Shown one piece after another: positions 1 to 7,511 of a stretch of DNA of 35,608 nucleotides. The stretch comes from Planctomycetota bacterium (lineage in GTDB: Bacteria > Planctomycetota > Planctomycetia > Gemmatales > Gemmataceae), in assembly GCA_016873225.1 (NCBI GenBank), contig VGXS01000034.1, positions 1 to 35,608 of the forward strand, in the 5' to 3' direction. The first letter of the stretch is position 1; each line of letters opens with the position of its first letter. The notes beneath the pieces were generated by a model that had not been told where the DNA came from, did no database searches, and saw nothing but the letters and a program-made list of their open reading frames with translations. The translations under genes and the position numbers were made by a program.

Positions 1-128
1 ATTCAACAATCTGGCGCCAGTTCAGAGGTCACTCGCGCCGTTCGACGCTTTAGCGACATGAAAGGGCAAACAGAATGATGGTGGGTGCCGGGGTCTTGAG
101 CAGGTCAGTTATTTGAAGTGCGCTCTAG
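1..128. repeat. Direct repeat, copy 1 (left)
   Basis: About 128 bases that recur at 4418-4545 in the same orientation at a constant offset of 4417. Only about ten mismatches were counted by eye over the first 120 bases, with no gaps. The longest shared stretches are around the GTGCCGGGGTCTTGAGC segment and the TCACTCGCGCCGTTCGACG segment. No convincing reading frame runs through either copy. The copy may extend left of the window edge. Confidence 0.85.
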
Positions 129-351
129 CCAAGCTGGAGCTTGGGAAAAAAGATAAAAGGAAACCCATTCAATAATTCAAAGGAAGCTACGGCGGGGCCG
201 AAGGCGGGGTGGGCTGGGTGTATTTTAATGGCTGCGACAACCCCTGTGGTTCATGATCTCATTGTTGTCCATCTTTGACAGACATTTTTACTTAATTTAT
301 CTGAGTTAATAATCCAGCTTATTGGTTTGAATCTAGCTCTGGGAATGTCGC
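129..351. other. Non-coding, AT-rich stretch
   Basis: No supportable gene was seen here. The stretch is clearly lower in GC than the rest of the window, with A-rich and T-rich runs at about 145-180 and 280-325. It lies downstream of the minus-strand gene that ends at 352, so it is the 3' trailer of the DUF1559 operon. No hairpin with a T-run in the minus direction was identified. Confidence 0.5.
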
Positions 352-735
352 CTACCCGGCCCGGATGCCCTCAACCTTCCAATGGCCGTCGACAGGGCCC
401 ACAATCACGACGACCTTGAGTGTTCCGCAGGTGAACGAGCATTCTCGCAGTGGGCCGGTGGCGACGGATTCCCCGGCCACAGCGGCGATCCTCAAGCCGG
501 CATGGTTTTTCACGAACTGGCGAAATTGGTCTCGTCCCATGAACGACTTGAACTCCGAACCGGTGCCTTCCCAAGCCAAGTCGGCCTTCCCGGAGCGGAT
601 CTCCGCGAGGAATGCGGCGGCCGTCATGGCCGGATCCGCCACCGGCGTCGGCGTGCCCGCCGACATGAACAACCACGCGATGACGGCCAAGATGGCGGTT
701 GCCGCTCCGCCGATGCCCAAGTTTGTTGTGTTCAT
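352..735 (-). CDS. Small membrane-anchored protein of unknown function, downstream partner of the DUF1559 protein
   Basis: A 127-residue protein. It has one N-terminal hydrophobic segment (about residues 8-26, AATAILAVIAWLFM), then an exported domain with an AAFLAEIRSGKADLAWEG helix and a C-terminal beta-rich part (TLKVVVIVGPVDGHWKVEGI). The pattern of a helix, a 'DQFRQFVKNH' segment and a closing strand resembles small NTF2-like or DUF4864/DUF4878-type domains, but that is a weak guess. The reading frame is open further upstream (to 831). I chose the ATG at 735 because it lies 4 bases after the TGA of the DUF1559 gene, which implies translational coupling, and because the extension would overlap that gene. 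It is probably transcribed with the DUF1559 gene. Confidence 0.65.
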   Translation of the reverse strand: MNTTNLGIGGAATAILAVIAWLFMSAGTPTPVADPAMTAAAFLAEIRSGKADLAWEGTGSEFKSFMGRDQFRQFVKNHAGLRIAAVAGESVATGPLRECSFTCGTLKVVVIVGPVDGHWKVEGIRAG

Positions 736-739
736 GGTC

Positions 740-1720
740 TCAATCCGTTGCGGATTCGCCACCCGCCCGTGTTCCAAGCGCCCGCCAGGTGGCCTGCAAC
801 ACGGCATTGGAAACGGTTCGGGTGGAACCATCCATCATGAGGACATTCACCACCCCGCTGTGAAACGATCTTGCCGTGATGGCGGCATAGGTCGGCGCCG
901 TGACGGATTCACCGTCGCGCATCGAGGTCAGGTCGATGTCATACGGCTGGCCCCCGCTGGTGTATGGCACGATGGTGTTGGGAGAGAAAGTGGTGGTGAA
1001 TCCCGTTTCATGCACATCGCCCTCCACCCATTCGGTGTGGCCGTTGGAATCGAAGGTTCCGCCCGCGAAAGCCAGAAGCGCCGCGGGCGTGGCCGGGGCC
1101 GCCACATTCAGCGTGGCGGGCTTGAGCGTGTCCCAAACATTGGGTTGGTACGCCTTCACTTCCGAGGCGCCCAAGGTATTGGAAAGCCCGTCAAGGAATT
1201 CCGCCGGGCGCGCCTTGAGGTTCGGGGCGAAGGCGCCGTCGCCACCCTTGGCGCCGACGGGGTCGTAAACGAACCAGGTTCCCTGGTTCAGTCCATAATT
1301 CAGCGGATAATAGGTGATGTTGGGTGTCACACGCGCCTTGTCGTTGATCTCGCTGGGACACATGTAGGTGGGAATCCGCATCTTGGCGATATTCGGAAGT
1401 AGCGTGAAGTTGTTCGGGGTCGTGTTCCAGTCGATCAATTTGGCAAGGGCGTCCTGCTCGAGGTACGGCAGAAGCCGGGCGTGGGCCGACCATGGCTGGG
1501 AGAGTTGCCCTGCGGGCAACTCGGCGCAGGCCGGAAAGCAACCCATCGTGGCCAGGTGGTTGTGAAGAGCCACGCCCAGTTGCTTCAAGTTGTTGGTGCA
1601 CTTGGCGCGGTTGGCCGCTTCCCGCACCTTCTGCACGGCAGGCACCAAGAGACCGATCAGCAACGCGATGATGGCGATCACCACCAAAAGCTCGATGAGC
1701 GTGAATCCAATGCGGCGCAT
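740..1720 (-). CDS. DUF1559 prepilin-like protein (type IV pilin/pseudopilin N-terminus)
   Basis: A 326-residue protein that begins MRRIG then FTLIELLVV, a type III signal sequence. Prepilin peptidase should cut after Gly5, leaving Phe6 as the first mature residue and Glu10 as the conserved fifth. A hydrophobic helix (about 7-28) is followed by KVREAANRAKCTNNLKQLG and HNH, the usual start of the DUF1559 domain. The C-terminal end has the family's HSGVVNVLMMDGS (H-x-DG) segment. Such proteins are greatly expanded in planctomycetes. They are thought to be exported surface or pseudopilus-like proteins, but no function is established. It is followed 4 bases later by the small protein at 352-735. 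It is divergent from the potassium channel gene, with about 200 bases between them that should carry both promoters. Confidence 0.93.
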   Translation of the reverse strand: MRRIGFTLIELLVVIAIIALLIGLLVPAVQKVREAANRAKCTNNLKQLGVALHNHLATMGCFPACAELPAGQLSQPWSAHARLLPYLEQDALAKLIDWNTTPNNFTLLPNIAKMRIPTYMCPSEINDKARVTPNITYYPLNYGLNQGTWFVYDPVGAKGGDGAFAPNLKARPAEFLDGLSNTLGASEVKAYQPNVWDTLKPATLNVAAPATPAALLAFAGGTFDSNGHTEWVEGDVHETGFTTTFSPNTIVPYTSGGQPYDIDLTSMRDGESVTAPTYAAITARSFHSGVVNVLMMDGSTRTVSNAVLQATWRALGTRAGGESATD

Positions 1721-1919
1721 GGGCGGGATTCCGGAAATGATGGGCCGATCTAGCTATCTCGAAGTTTCCTCGCCTTGGCTTTGCGGGACAAGGCGGGATG
1801 GACAACATGAAGCGGAATTCATCTGGACGCTAGCGGCGTCGAGGAACTCGGCCTGACTTGGGTCTGGGCTTTTCGTAATCTGGCGTTCCAAGTTGGAAAT
1901 CACGGGCTGATTCATCGCC

Positions 1920-2864
1920 ATGAAACCTTCCGGAAAGCACTGGACATCAGTGATTCGGCCGGCACCCGGCCTGAAGGCGCCCTCCCCTGCCGATGCCCGG
2001 GCCCAAAGGCTAGCCAACCCCTGGCTGCGCGCCGCGCACCGCAACAGCTTCACGGTTCTGTTCCTGGCGTTGATGGGAATCTTCATCCTCCAAGGCTGGG
2101 TGCTTGCGGCGACATTCATCGCCCAGGGAAGCCTGGTCGCCATGATGATCTGCGCCACCATGCTGATCCAGGCCGTGCGCTATTCCGACAGGCCGCTCAT
2201 GTGGATTTGCGCCGGCGCGGCCGCCACCGTGGTGGCGGTCAGGGCCTATTGGCATTTGATTCCGTTCATGCCGCAAGTCGCATGGCATGACGCCCGGGGC
2301 GGTGGCCTCGCCGTGCTGGCTTCCGTTCTCGCCGTTTTGATCGGCACCATGGTTTATCACCTCTGGCACAACGACTACACGGGCCGGAACGCCCTGTTTT
2401 GCGCCGCCAGCACCTACCTGCTCATCGGTTTCCTCTGGTCGTGCTTCTACTCCCTGATCTCCTACTTCATTCCCAACGCCTTCGCGGACAATGTGGCGGG
2501 AACTTCGCTCCAGATGGAAGGCAAGGACATCCATGAGAGCTTCCACCGATTCTTCTACTTCAGCATGATCACGATCACCACGGTGGGCTATGGAGACATG
2601 ACGCCCGTCGCCCCCCTGGCCCGGCATCTCGCCTGGATCGAGGCCGCCATCGGCCAGTTTTATTTCGCGCTCATCCTCACAAGGCTGGTTTCCACACAGT
2701 TTGTCGAGTCGGTTGGGAAGATGAAGGTTGCCAACCCGGCATCTCCCGAGGAGGCTGATGGCGAGGCCGGTATCATTGAAACCATCAATCCACCGCCTCA
2801 TTACCAGTCGGCATCAAATCCCGTCCCGCCATCGTTGGAAAACCCTAAAAATTCGTCCCCATGA
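1920..2864 (+). CDS. Potassium channel family protein (two-pore-helix ion channel domain)
   Basis: A 314-residue integral membrane protein. Hydrophobic segments lie at about 44-65, 68-86, 94-110, 128-147, 158-183 and 238-258. The pore motif TTVGYGD (residues 220-226) sits between the last two, preceded by FFYFSMITI. This is the canonical K+ selectivity filter of the Ion_trans_2 family. The C-terminal tail after about residue 265 is acidic then proline-rich, with no recognisable RCK or cyclic-nucleotide domain, so gating is unclear. The start at ATG 1920 has only a weak ribosome binding site, but no better Met precedes the first membrane segment. The pseudokinase gene follows after 78 bases on the same strand. 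Identification of the pore is secure; ion selectivity is inferred from the motif. Confidence 0.9.
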   Translation: MKPSGKHWTSVIRPAPGLKAPSPADARAQRLANPWLRAAHRNSFTVLFLALMGIFILQGWVLAATFIAQGSLVAMMICATMLIQAVRYSDRPLMWICAGAAATVVAVRAYWHLIPFMPQVAWHDARGGGLAVLASVLAVLIGTMVYHLWHNDYTGRNALFCAASTYLLIGFLWSCFYSLISYFIPNAFADNVAGTSLQMEGKDIHESFHRFFYFSMITITTVGYGDMTPVAPLARHLAWIEAAIGQFYFALILTRLVSTQFVESVGKMKVANPASPEEADGEAGIIETINPPPHYQSASNPVPPSLENPKNSSP

Positions 2865-2928
2865 TGAAAGCCGCCGGATTCTTCTGACCAAAATTTCCCT
2901 TTCCAATAAATTAAACCCATCGCCTATT

Positions 2929-2937
2929 GGGGGGGGG
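2929..2937 (+). promoter_or_regulatory. Nine-G tract serving as ribosome binding site region for the pseudokinase
   Basis: A run of nine G residues followed by AAATC and then GTG (2943). The G-run plus AAA is the only Shine-Dalgarno-like sequence upstream of this start. A homopolymer of this length can slip during replication, which would change the spacing between the run and the start codon. Confidence 0.5.
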
Positions 2938-2942
2938 AAATC

Positions 2943-4163
2943 GTGTCAACAAAAATATTTGCGCGAATTTCCACGAGTGTTCCAGATGCCATCGATGCCA
3001 TCCGGCGCCATGGATTGCTCTCCCCGTCCGAGTTCGAGCGCATGGAGAAGCGCTGGAACAAGCCCGGCCGTCAAAATCGCGACGATCCGGTGGCCTTGGC
3101 GCGGTGGTTGGTCATCAACCGGTTCGCCACCCTTTACCAATGTGATTTGCTGCTGGCTGGCCGGGAAAATGATTTGGAAATCGGCCAATACAGGGTGGCC
3201 GCCCGCGTGTTCACCGGGGCCGCGGAGGGGTGTGTCGAGGCGACCGATGCCTTGGGTCGGCCCGTCATGATTCAGTTCGCTGGCGAAGTCCATCGCCCGG
3301 GGTCTCCCGAGTTGGGCCGCTTTTTGGAACAGGCCAAGGCGGCTTCCGCCCTCAACGACTCCTGTTTGTGGCGTGTCCTCGACTGTGGCGTTCAAGCCGG
3401 CCGGTGCTATTTGGTGCGCGAGGCCATCCATGGCGAAACTTTGGGCCAATTGCTGGTCCGGGGAAAAATCGCCACGGTTGAAAACATGGCCCGAATGCTG
3501 GCCCAGGCTCTTCAGGCGCTTCATTCGCTTCACCAGGCAGGCTTGCGCGCCGGCGTTTCCGGGTTGGAAAGCCTGGCGCTGGTTCGCCGTGCCTCCGGTG
3601 GCAACATTCTCAAACTGCTGGCCCACCCCACCGTGGCCAGGTCTTCCGCTGACACCCCCGCGTCCGAAACATTCGCCTACTGCCAACTCTTTCTTGACAT
3701 CATCGATAAATCGGGCAGGGACCGCGCCGGAATCCCCGACCATTTGGCGTCTGTTCTGGAAAACCTTGTCTCCCCCGTGATGGATGAGAGGCCACGGGAT
3801 GCCGCGGCGGCGGCCAAGTCGCTCCGCGTTGCCTTGGCCGCCCTTGAGGACATGCGCAAGGACGAACCGGTCGAGGAACTTGAAATCGTTGTTTCTCCCA
3901 AGGCGCAAGCCGCCCCCGCCCCGGTATTGGAAGCCGTGGAAGAGGAAGATGACGGCCTGACTTGGGCAAGGCCTTGGCTGGAAAAGGTCGGGCTGACCGT
4001 ACGCGAGGTGGTATGCATCGCCGGGGGCGCCTTGGCGATGATCCTCATCCTGTTGACGGCGCTGTTCGCCGTGGGTGACCTTGTCCCCATTTTGGCCTTG
4101 GGACTGGGCGCGGCGGGGGGAGTCTGGACCGAGCGTTGGATTCGCAAAAGGCTGGCGGACTAG
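2943..4163 (+). CDS. Membrane-anchored pseudokinase (degenerate Ser/Thr protein kinase fold)
   Basis: A 406-residue protein. Its N-terminal part (about 15-82) matches the lead-in typical of planctomycete Ser/Thr kinases: a domain ending ALARWLVINRFATLYQCDLLLAG followed by LEIGQYRV. The kinase lobes follow (about 80-300), with recognisable landmarks such as CYLVREAIHGETLGQLL and the C-lobe DERPRDA. The catalytic features are missing. The glycine loop reads VFTGAAEG, the VAIK lysine is Gln (VMIQ, residue 111), the HRD site reads LRA (201-203), and the DFG site reads AHP (227-229). Two hydrophobic helices (about 354-377 and 380-395) anchor the C-terminus. The GTG start follows a G-tract. It lies 78 bases after the K+ channel gene, so co-transcription is likely. 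A regulatory or scaffolding role is inference. Confidence 0.75.
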   Translation: MSTKIFARISTSVPDAIDAIRRHGLLSPSEFERMEKRWNKPGRQNRDDPVALARWLVINRFATLYQCDLLLAGRENDLEIGQYRVAARVFTGAAEGCVEATDALGRPVMIQFAGEVHRPGSPELGRFLEQAKAASALNDSCLWRVLDCGVQAGRCYLVREAIHGETLGQLLVRGKIATVENMARMLAQALQALHSLHQAGLRAGVSGLESLALVRRASGGNILKLLAHPTVARSSADTPASETFAYCQLFLDIIDKSGRDRAGIPDHLASVLENLVSPVMDERPRDAAAAAKSLRVALAALEDMRKDEPVEELEIVVSPKAQAAPAPVLEAVEEEDDGLTWARPWLEKVGLTVREVVCIAGGALAMILILLTALFAVGDLVPILALGLGAAGGVWTERWIRKRLAD

Positions 4164-4232
4164 AGCAGGCTTCAAATAGATGAGTTGGAGTGATAATCCC
4201 GATAAAAATGCAAATCGAGCATAGTGTAACAT

Positions 4233-4270
4233 GCCCCACTTACTTCGGTTCCACTGGGGCTCTTTTGTTT
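4233..4270 (+). terminator. Probable intrinsic terminator of the pseudokinase gene
   Basis: A GCCCCA (4233-4238) / TGGGGC (4255-4260) stem with a 16-base loop, followed directly by TCTTTTGTTT. It lies 70 bases after the stop codon at 4163. The stem is short (6 bp), so the call is tentative. Confidence 0.5.
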
Positions 4271-4307
4271 CTGCTATGGCTCCTGGTGTTGTTCCTTGAT
4301 CGACTCG

Positions 4308-4406
4308 CCCCTCACTTCGTTCAGGGCTCCTAAGCGATGAACGGATCTCAATATGAAGGCCGGACAAAGGCTGACGATGCTTAGGAGCCCTGAACGAAGT
4401 GAGGGG
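4308..4406. repeat. Perfect 28-bp inverted repeat with 43-bp spacer
   Basis: The left arm 4308-4335 and right arm 4379-4406 are exact reverse complements over 28 bases. Their core is CCCTCACTTCGTTCAGGG in the left arm and the complement in the right. The right arm ends 11 bases before direct-repeat copy 2. The arms could form a strong cruciform or RNA hairpin, or be the ends of a small non-autonomous element. The 43-base spacer has no gene. Confidence 0.9.
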
Positions 4407-4417
4407 CCCTCGCGGAC

Positions 4418-4545
4418 ATTCAACAATCTAGCGACAGTTCCGAGGTCACTCGCGCCGTTCGACGCTTCAGAGATATCAAAGGGCTAACAGAATGATGGCG
4501 GGTGCCGGGGTCTTGAGCAGGTCAGTTATTTGAAGTTTGCTTTAA
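4418..4545. repeat. Direct repeat, copy 2 (right)
   Basis: Same orientation as the copy at 1-128 and about 92% identical over 120 bases by eye, without indels. It lies between the inverted repeat and the stop codon of the minus-strand gene at 4578. Together the two copies bracket the DUF1559/channel/pseudokinase block. Confidence 0.85.
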
Positions 4546-4577
4546 TAGTTTGGGAACCCCAGGGCCTGGCACCGGGT

Positions 4578-5957
4578 CTAACCCGCTCTGGTCGCCGCGA
4601 TCGCGTCGGCCCATTTGTCTTTGCCCACCCTGATGTTGCCCAAGGAGCAGGTTTCCCCGCAATCAAGCGCCAGGCCGGCGTGAATGGTGAACCGGCCCAT
4701 GGTGATCGGCCCCGCCAGCAGAGCGAACCGCGACCTTTTGTGGTCGCCATCCGGCCGGGTGACATGGCTGAAGAACGCCTGTTGGAAACCGTCGAGGCTG
4801 TACTGCCTTGGCCAAATCGTCACCAGGGGATTATCGTGGTCGGCGATGTCACCCAATCCGGGCAAGGCATGGTCGAGGATGGCCTCGGCCATGCCCCGGT
4901 GTAGTTCCCCGGCATCACTTCCGGCCGGGGCCAGCACCACGGCGCGCAGCCTGGCGGGTAATTGCTTCACCGTGAGCCTCCTGCCGCCCTGTGAGGCGCC
5001 TGAACGGGGAATGTCACCAAGGTTGACGATCTGCAATTTCACCGGCTTTTTCCTGCCGGTGTTCTTTTTCCGCAAGGCCTTCCACAGCCGCCTGGACATC
5101 CCCCTTAGCCAAATCAAAATGACCAGCGTCGCCATGGCCGCCACCAGCCAGATTCCACCCTTGGCGAGGAAATCACGGGCCGGATCCGGTAGCCAGCGGA
5201 TGAACGGGTCGAGTTGCTCCATCATGCGGGCTTGATACGGTTCCACCATCGCCCCGGCCTCCGCGCTTGCCGCTTCCGCGGCCGCGATCCAGGGTTTCAA
5301 GCCGGTTGCCGCCTCGGCGGTGATCTCCCGCGCCTGTTCCGGCAGTGCCTTGTCCCAAACTTGGCGCGCTCGCTCCCGTGCGTCGACCACGGCGGGCATC
5401 GAGGCGATTCCCGGCCAAGCCAGTCGCATGAAACTGCTGATGCCGAAATGGCCCACCGCCACCAAGACGACCACCAGCAGCCATTGCAGCAATACGATTC
5501 CTAGCGCCTTGCGGAACGGCACCCCCAAGCCCAACACGGCCACCACCCCGGCCACGCAAAGTCCGAACACGAACGGCAGGCGGCTGACGCCCGGAACCCG
5601 GGCGGCCATTTCAACTCGCAGCCCAATGGGTAGCCGGGCCCAGCCGGAATAACCCAGTTGATCCAGCCAAGCCATCCGCTGGGCCAAAATCGCCTGATTC
5701 TCGATCCATTGGTCCCGACAGGCGGCTTCCTTGGCCATTTTCACCATGGCGAATGAACCGCAGTCCCATGCAAGGTACGCCCCGCCCGCGCTGAACAGCG
5801 CGACAATCATCGCCCGGCGGTATTCGGGCATCCCTTCACCGAAAATCGAGCAGGCCTGACGCAGCAAAAACGCCGAGAACGGCAGCACCACAAGGGCGGT
5901 CACTCCCAGGATAAGAGCGATTTGCCAAGGCCATTCCTGCATGACATCCCCTGCCAT
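4578..5957 (-). CDS. Multi-pass membrane protein of unknown function with a cytoplasmic C-terminal domain
   Basis: I do not recognise this 459-residue protein. Hydrophobic segments lie at about 12-32, 50-65, 128-147, 150-170 and 267-285. Between about 190 and 262 is an Ala/Glu-rich, helix-prone soluble segment. After the last segment come a basic stretch (RRLWKALRKKNTGRKKPVK) and a soluble domain of about 160 residues containing VVLAPAGSDAG, DHALPGLGDIADHDNP and RFALLAGPITMGRF. No catalytic motif was identified. ATG at 5957 gives the longest form. The in-frame ATG at 5942 (residue 6) has a better Shine-Dalgarno (AGGGGA 4 bases upstream) and may be the true start. The gene is divergent from miaB, with about 70 bases between them. 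Confidence 0.7.
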   Translation of the reverse strand: MAGDVMQEWPWQIALILGVTALVVLPFSAFLLRQACSIFGEGMPEYRRAMIVALFSAGGAYLAWDCGSFAMVKMAKEAACRDQWIENQAILAQRMAWLDQLGYSGWARLPIGLRVEMAARVPGVSRLPFVFGLCVAGVVAVLGLGVPFRKALGIVLLQWLLVVVLVAVGHFGISSFMRLAWPGIASMPAVVDARERARQVWDKALPEQAREITAEAATGLKPWIAAAEAASAEAGAMVEPYQARMMEQLDPFIRWLPDPARDFLAKGGIWLVAAMATLVILIWLRGMSRRLWKALRKKNTGRKKPVKLQIVNLGDIPRSGASQGGRRLTVKQLPARLRAVVLAPAGSDAGELHRGMAEAILDHALPGLGDIADHDNPLVTIWPRQYSLDGFQQAFFSHVTRPDGDHKRSRFALLAGPITMGRFTIHAGLALDCGETCSLGNIRVGKDKWADAIAATRAG

Positions 5958-5985
5958 GACTCCGCCCGGCGGGTCGGTCGTCCCT

Positions 5986-6011
5986 TATGGTATATTAAGA
6001 TTTATAAAAGG
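5986..6011 (+). promoter_or_regulatory. AT-rich candidate promoter region for miaB
   Basis: The 71-base gap between the divergent unknown gene and miaB contains one AT-rich patch with TATATTA and TATAAA, 18-40 bases before the miaB start. Either could be a -10 element. No clear -35 was seen, so this is only a candidate. Confidence 0.3.
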
Positions 6012-6028
6012 CACTCAGCGAACCAGCC

Positions 6029-7492
6029 ATGGCCAACACGCTTTACATCGAAACCGTCGGCTGCCAGATGAATGTGCTCGACAGCGAACTTGTCGTGGGT
6101 TCGCTGCGACGCAAGGGATACCGCCTCGTGGATTCCGCCACCGAGGCCGATGTGATCCTTTTCAACACCTGCAGCGTCCGCCAGCATGCCGAGGACAAGA
6201 TTTACAGCGCTCTTGGGCGCCTTCGGGGTCATATCGAGAACCATCCCGAGAAGGTTTTGGGCGTGCTCGGCTGCATGGCCCAGAAGGACCAGGAAATCAT
6301 CCTCAAGCGCGCCCCGCATGTCGACCTGGTTTGCGGCACGGGGCAGTTGGCGCGCGTCGGCGAGTTGATCGACGCGGCACGCGCCACCGGAAGGCCCCAG
6401 ATGGCCCTCAGCCTCGGCCGCAAGGAAGGTTCCAAGCAGGAGGTGAGTTCCTCCTTTGAAAGCTACGATCCCCCGCGTGATTCCGCCATGCGGCCGACCC
6501 CGTTCCAGGCGTTCGTGAGGGTGCAGATCGGTTGCGACAAGTTTTGCACCTACTGCATCGTCCCCTCCACGCGCGGCCCCGAGCAAAGCCGGCATCCCGA
6601 CGCCATTGTCGACGAGGCGAGGCGACTGGCCGACGAGGGTTGCCTCGAGGTCACCCTGTTGGGGCAGACCGTCAACAGCTACCGCTTCCACCATGGCGAT
6701 GGCCGGGTCACCCGGCTTTCCGACCTTCTGGCCAGGCTTGACAAGATCGACGGCCTGCTGCGCGTCCGATTCATCACCAGCTACCCGCTCGACATGACCG
6801 ACGACCTGCTCGATGCCGTTCGCGACCTGCCCAAGGTTGTGAAATACCTCCATGTGCCGGCCCAATCGGGCTGCGACGATGTGCTCGCCCGCATGAAGCG
6901 CGGCTACACCTCCGGCCAATACCGCGACATGATGGCGCGCGTGCGGGACCGGTGCCCCGCCGCCACTGTTTCCAGCGACTTCATCGTCGGCTTCTGCGGC
7001 GAGACGGACGAGTCGTTCTCGCGAACCATGGAACTCACCCGGGAATCGGATTTCAAGAACAGTTATATCTTCAAGTACAGCCCCAGGCCTGGCACCCGGG
7101 CGATCGACAAGTTCGCCGACGACATTCCCGAGGAAACCAAGAAGGTTCGCAATAACGAATTGCTGGCCGTGCAAAACGCCAACAGCCTTCGCAGCCATCG
7201 CGCGATGGTGGGCCGGGAGGTGACGGTGCTGGCCGAAGGGTTGGGCAAGGTCGCCCCCCGTGAACCCGGAACTCTTCCCCAGCTCACCGGCCGATCGATG
7301 GCCGACCACATTGTGGTGTTCGACGCTCCCGAAAGGTTGATCGGCGCCGTGGTTCGAGCCCGCGTGACCGACGCCACCTCCTTCACATTGTTTGCCGAGG
7401 TCGTCGAGGTGGAGTCCTCCGCCCCGGCGCGGGCCGCTTGGGCGGCGCCGTCCTCCCCGTCCTCCCGCCGGCTTGAACTACCGGTCAGTTGA
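6029..7492 (+). CDS. miaB: tRNA-2-methylthio-N6-dimethylallyladenosine synthase MiaB
   Basis: A 487-residue radical-SAM methylthiotransferase that converts i6A37 to ms2i6A37 in tRNAs reading UNN codons. The N-terminal UPF0004 domain carries the three auxiliary-cluster cysteines (Cys12 in ETVGCQMN, Cys48 in FNTCSVR, Cys82 in GVLGCMAQK). The radical-SAM motif is Cys169-x3-Cys173-x2-Cys176 (GCDKFCTYCIVPSTRG). A TRAM domain follows (about 395-465). Length is close to the family norm, with a short extra C-terminal Ala/Ser/Pro tail. SVRQHAEDK and the GRSMADHIVVF segment favour MiaB over MtaB or RimO. The ATG at 6029 gives the expected N-terminus. glnE starts 19 bases after its stop on the same strand and is probably co-transcribed. 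Confidence 0.96.
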   Translation: MANTLYIETVGCQMNVLDSELVVGSLRRKGYRLVDSATEADVILFNTCSVRQHAEDKIYSALGRLRGHIENHPEKVLGVLGCMAQKDQEIILKRAPHVDLVCGTGQLARVGELIDAARATGRPQMALSLGRKEGSKQEVSSSFESYDPPRDSAMRPTPFQAFVRVQIGCDKFCTYCIVPSTRGPEQSRHPDAIVDEARRLADEGCLEVTLLGQTVNSYRFHHGDGRVTRLSDLLARLDKIDGLLRVRFITSYPLDMTDDLLDAVRDLPKVVKYLHVPAQSGCDDVLARMKRGYTSGQYRDMMARVRDRCPAATVSSDFIVGFCGETDESFSRTMELTRESDFKNSYIFKYSPRPGTRAIDKFADDIPEETKKVRNNELLAVQNANSLRSHRAMVGREVTVLAEGLGKVAPREPGTLPQLTGRSMADHIVVFDAPERLIGAVVRARVTDATSFTLFAEVVEVESSAPARAAWAAPSSPSSRRLELPVS

Positions 7493-7511
7493 CCCACGCC
7501 CGGGGACCATC

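Larger units (their letters stand above)
4164..4577. other. Gene-free, repeat-rich intergenic region
   Basis: About 410 bases between the convergent pseudokinase and unknown membrane-protein genes. It holds a terminator-like hairpin (4233-4270), a perfect 28-bp inverted repeat (arms 4308-4335 and 4379-4406) and the second copy of the direct repeat (4418-4545). No coding capacity is supportable. Confidence 0.7.

Noticed and set aside
129..144. A small hairpin (CCAAGC/GCTTGG) followed by an A-run as a terminator
   Set aside because: The run after the hairpin is A on the plus strand, and the T-run on the minus strand lies on the wrong side, so it fits neither direction.
365..1402. A 345-codon open frame on the plus strand opposite the DUF1559 operon
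   Set aside because: The minus strand encodes an unmistakable prepilin N-terminus and DUF1559 domain, so this frame is a shadow.
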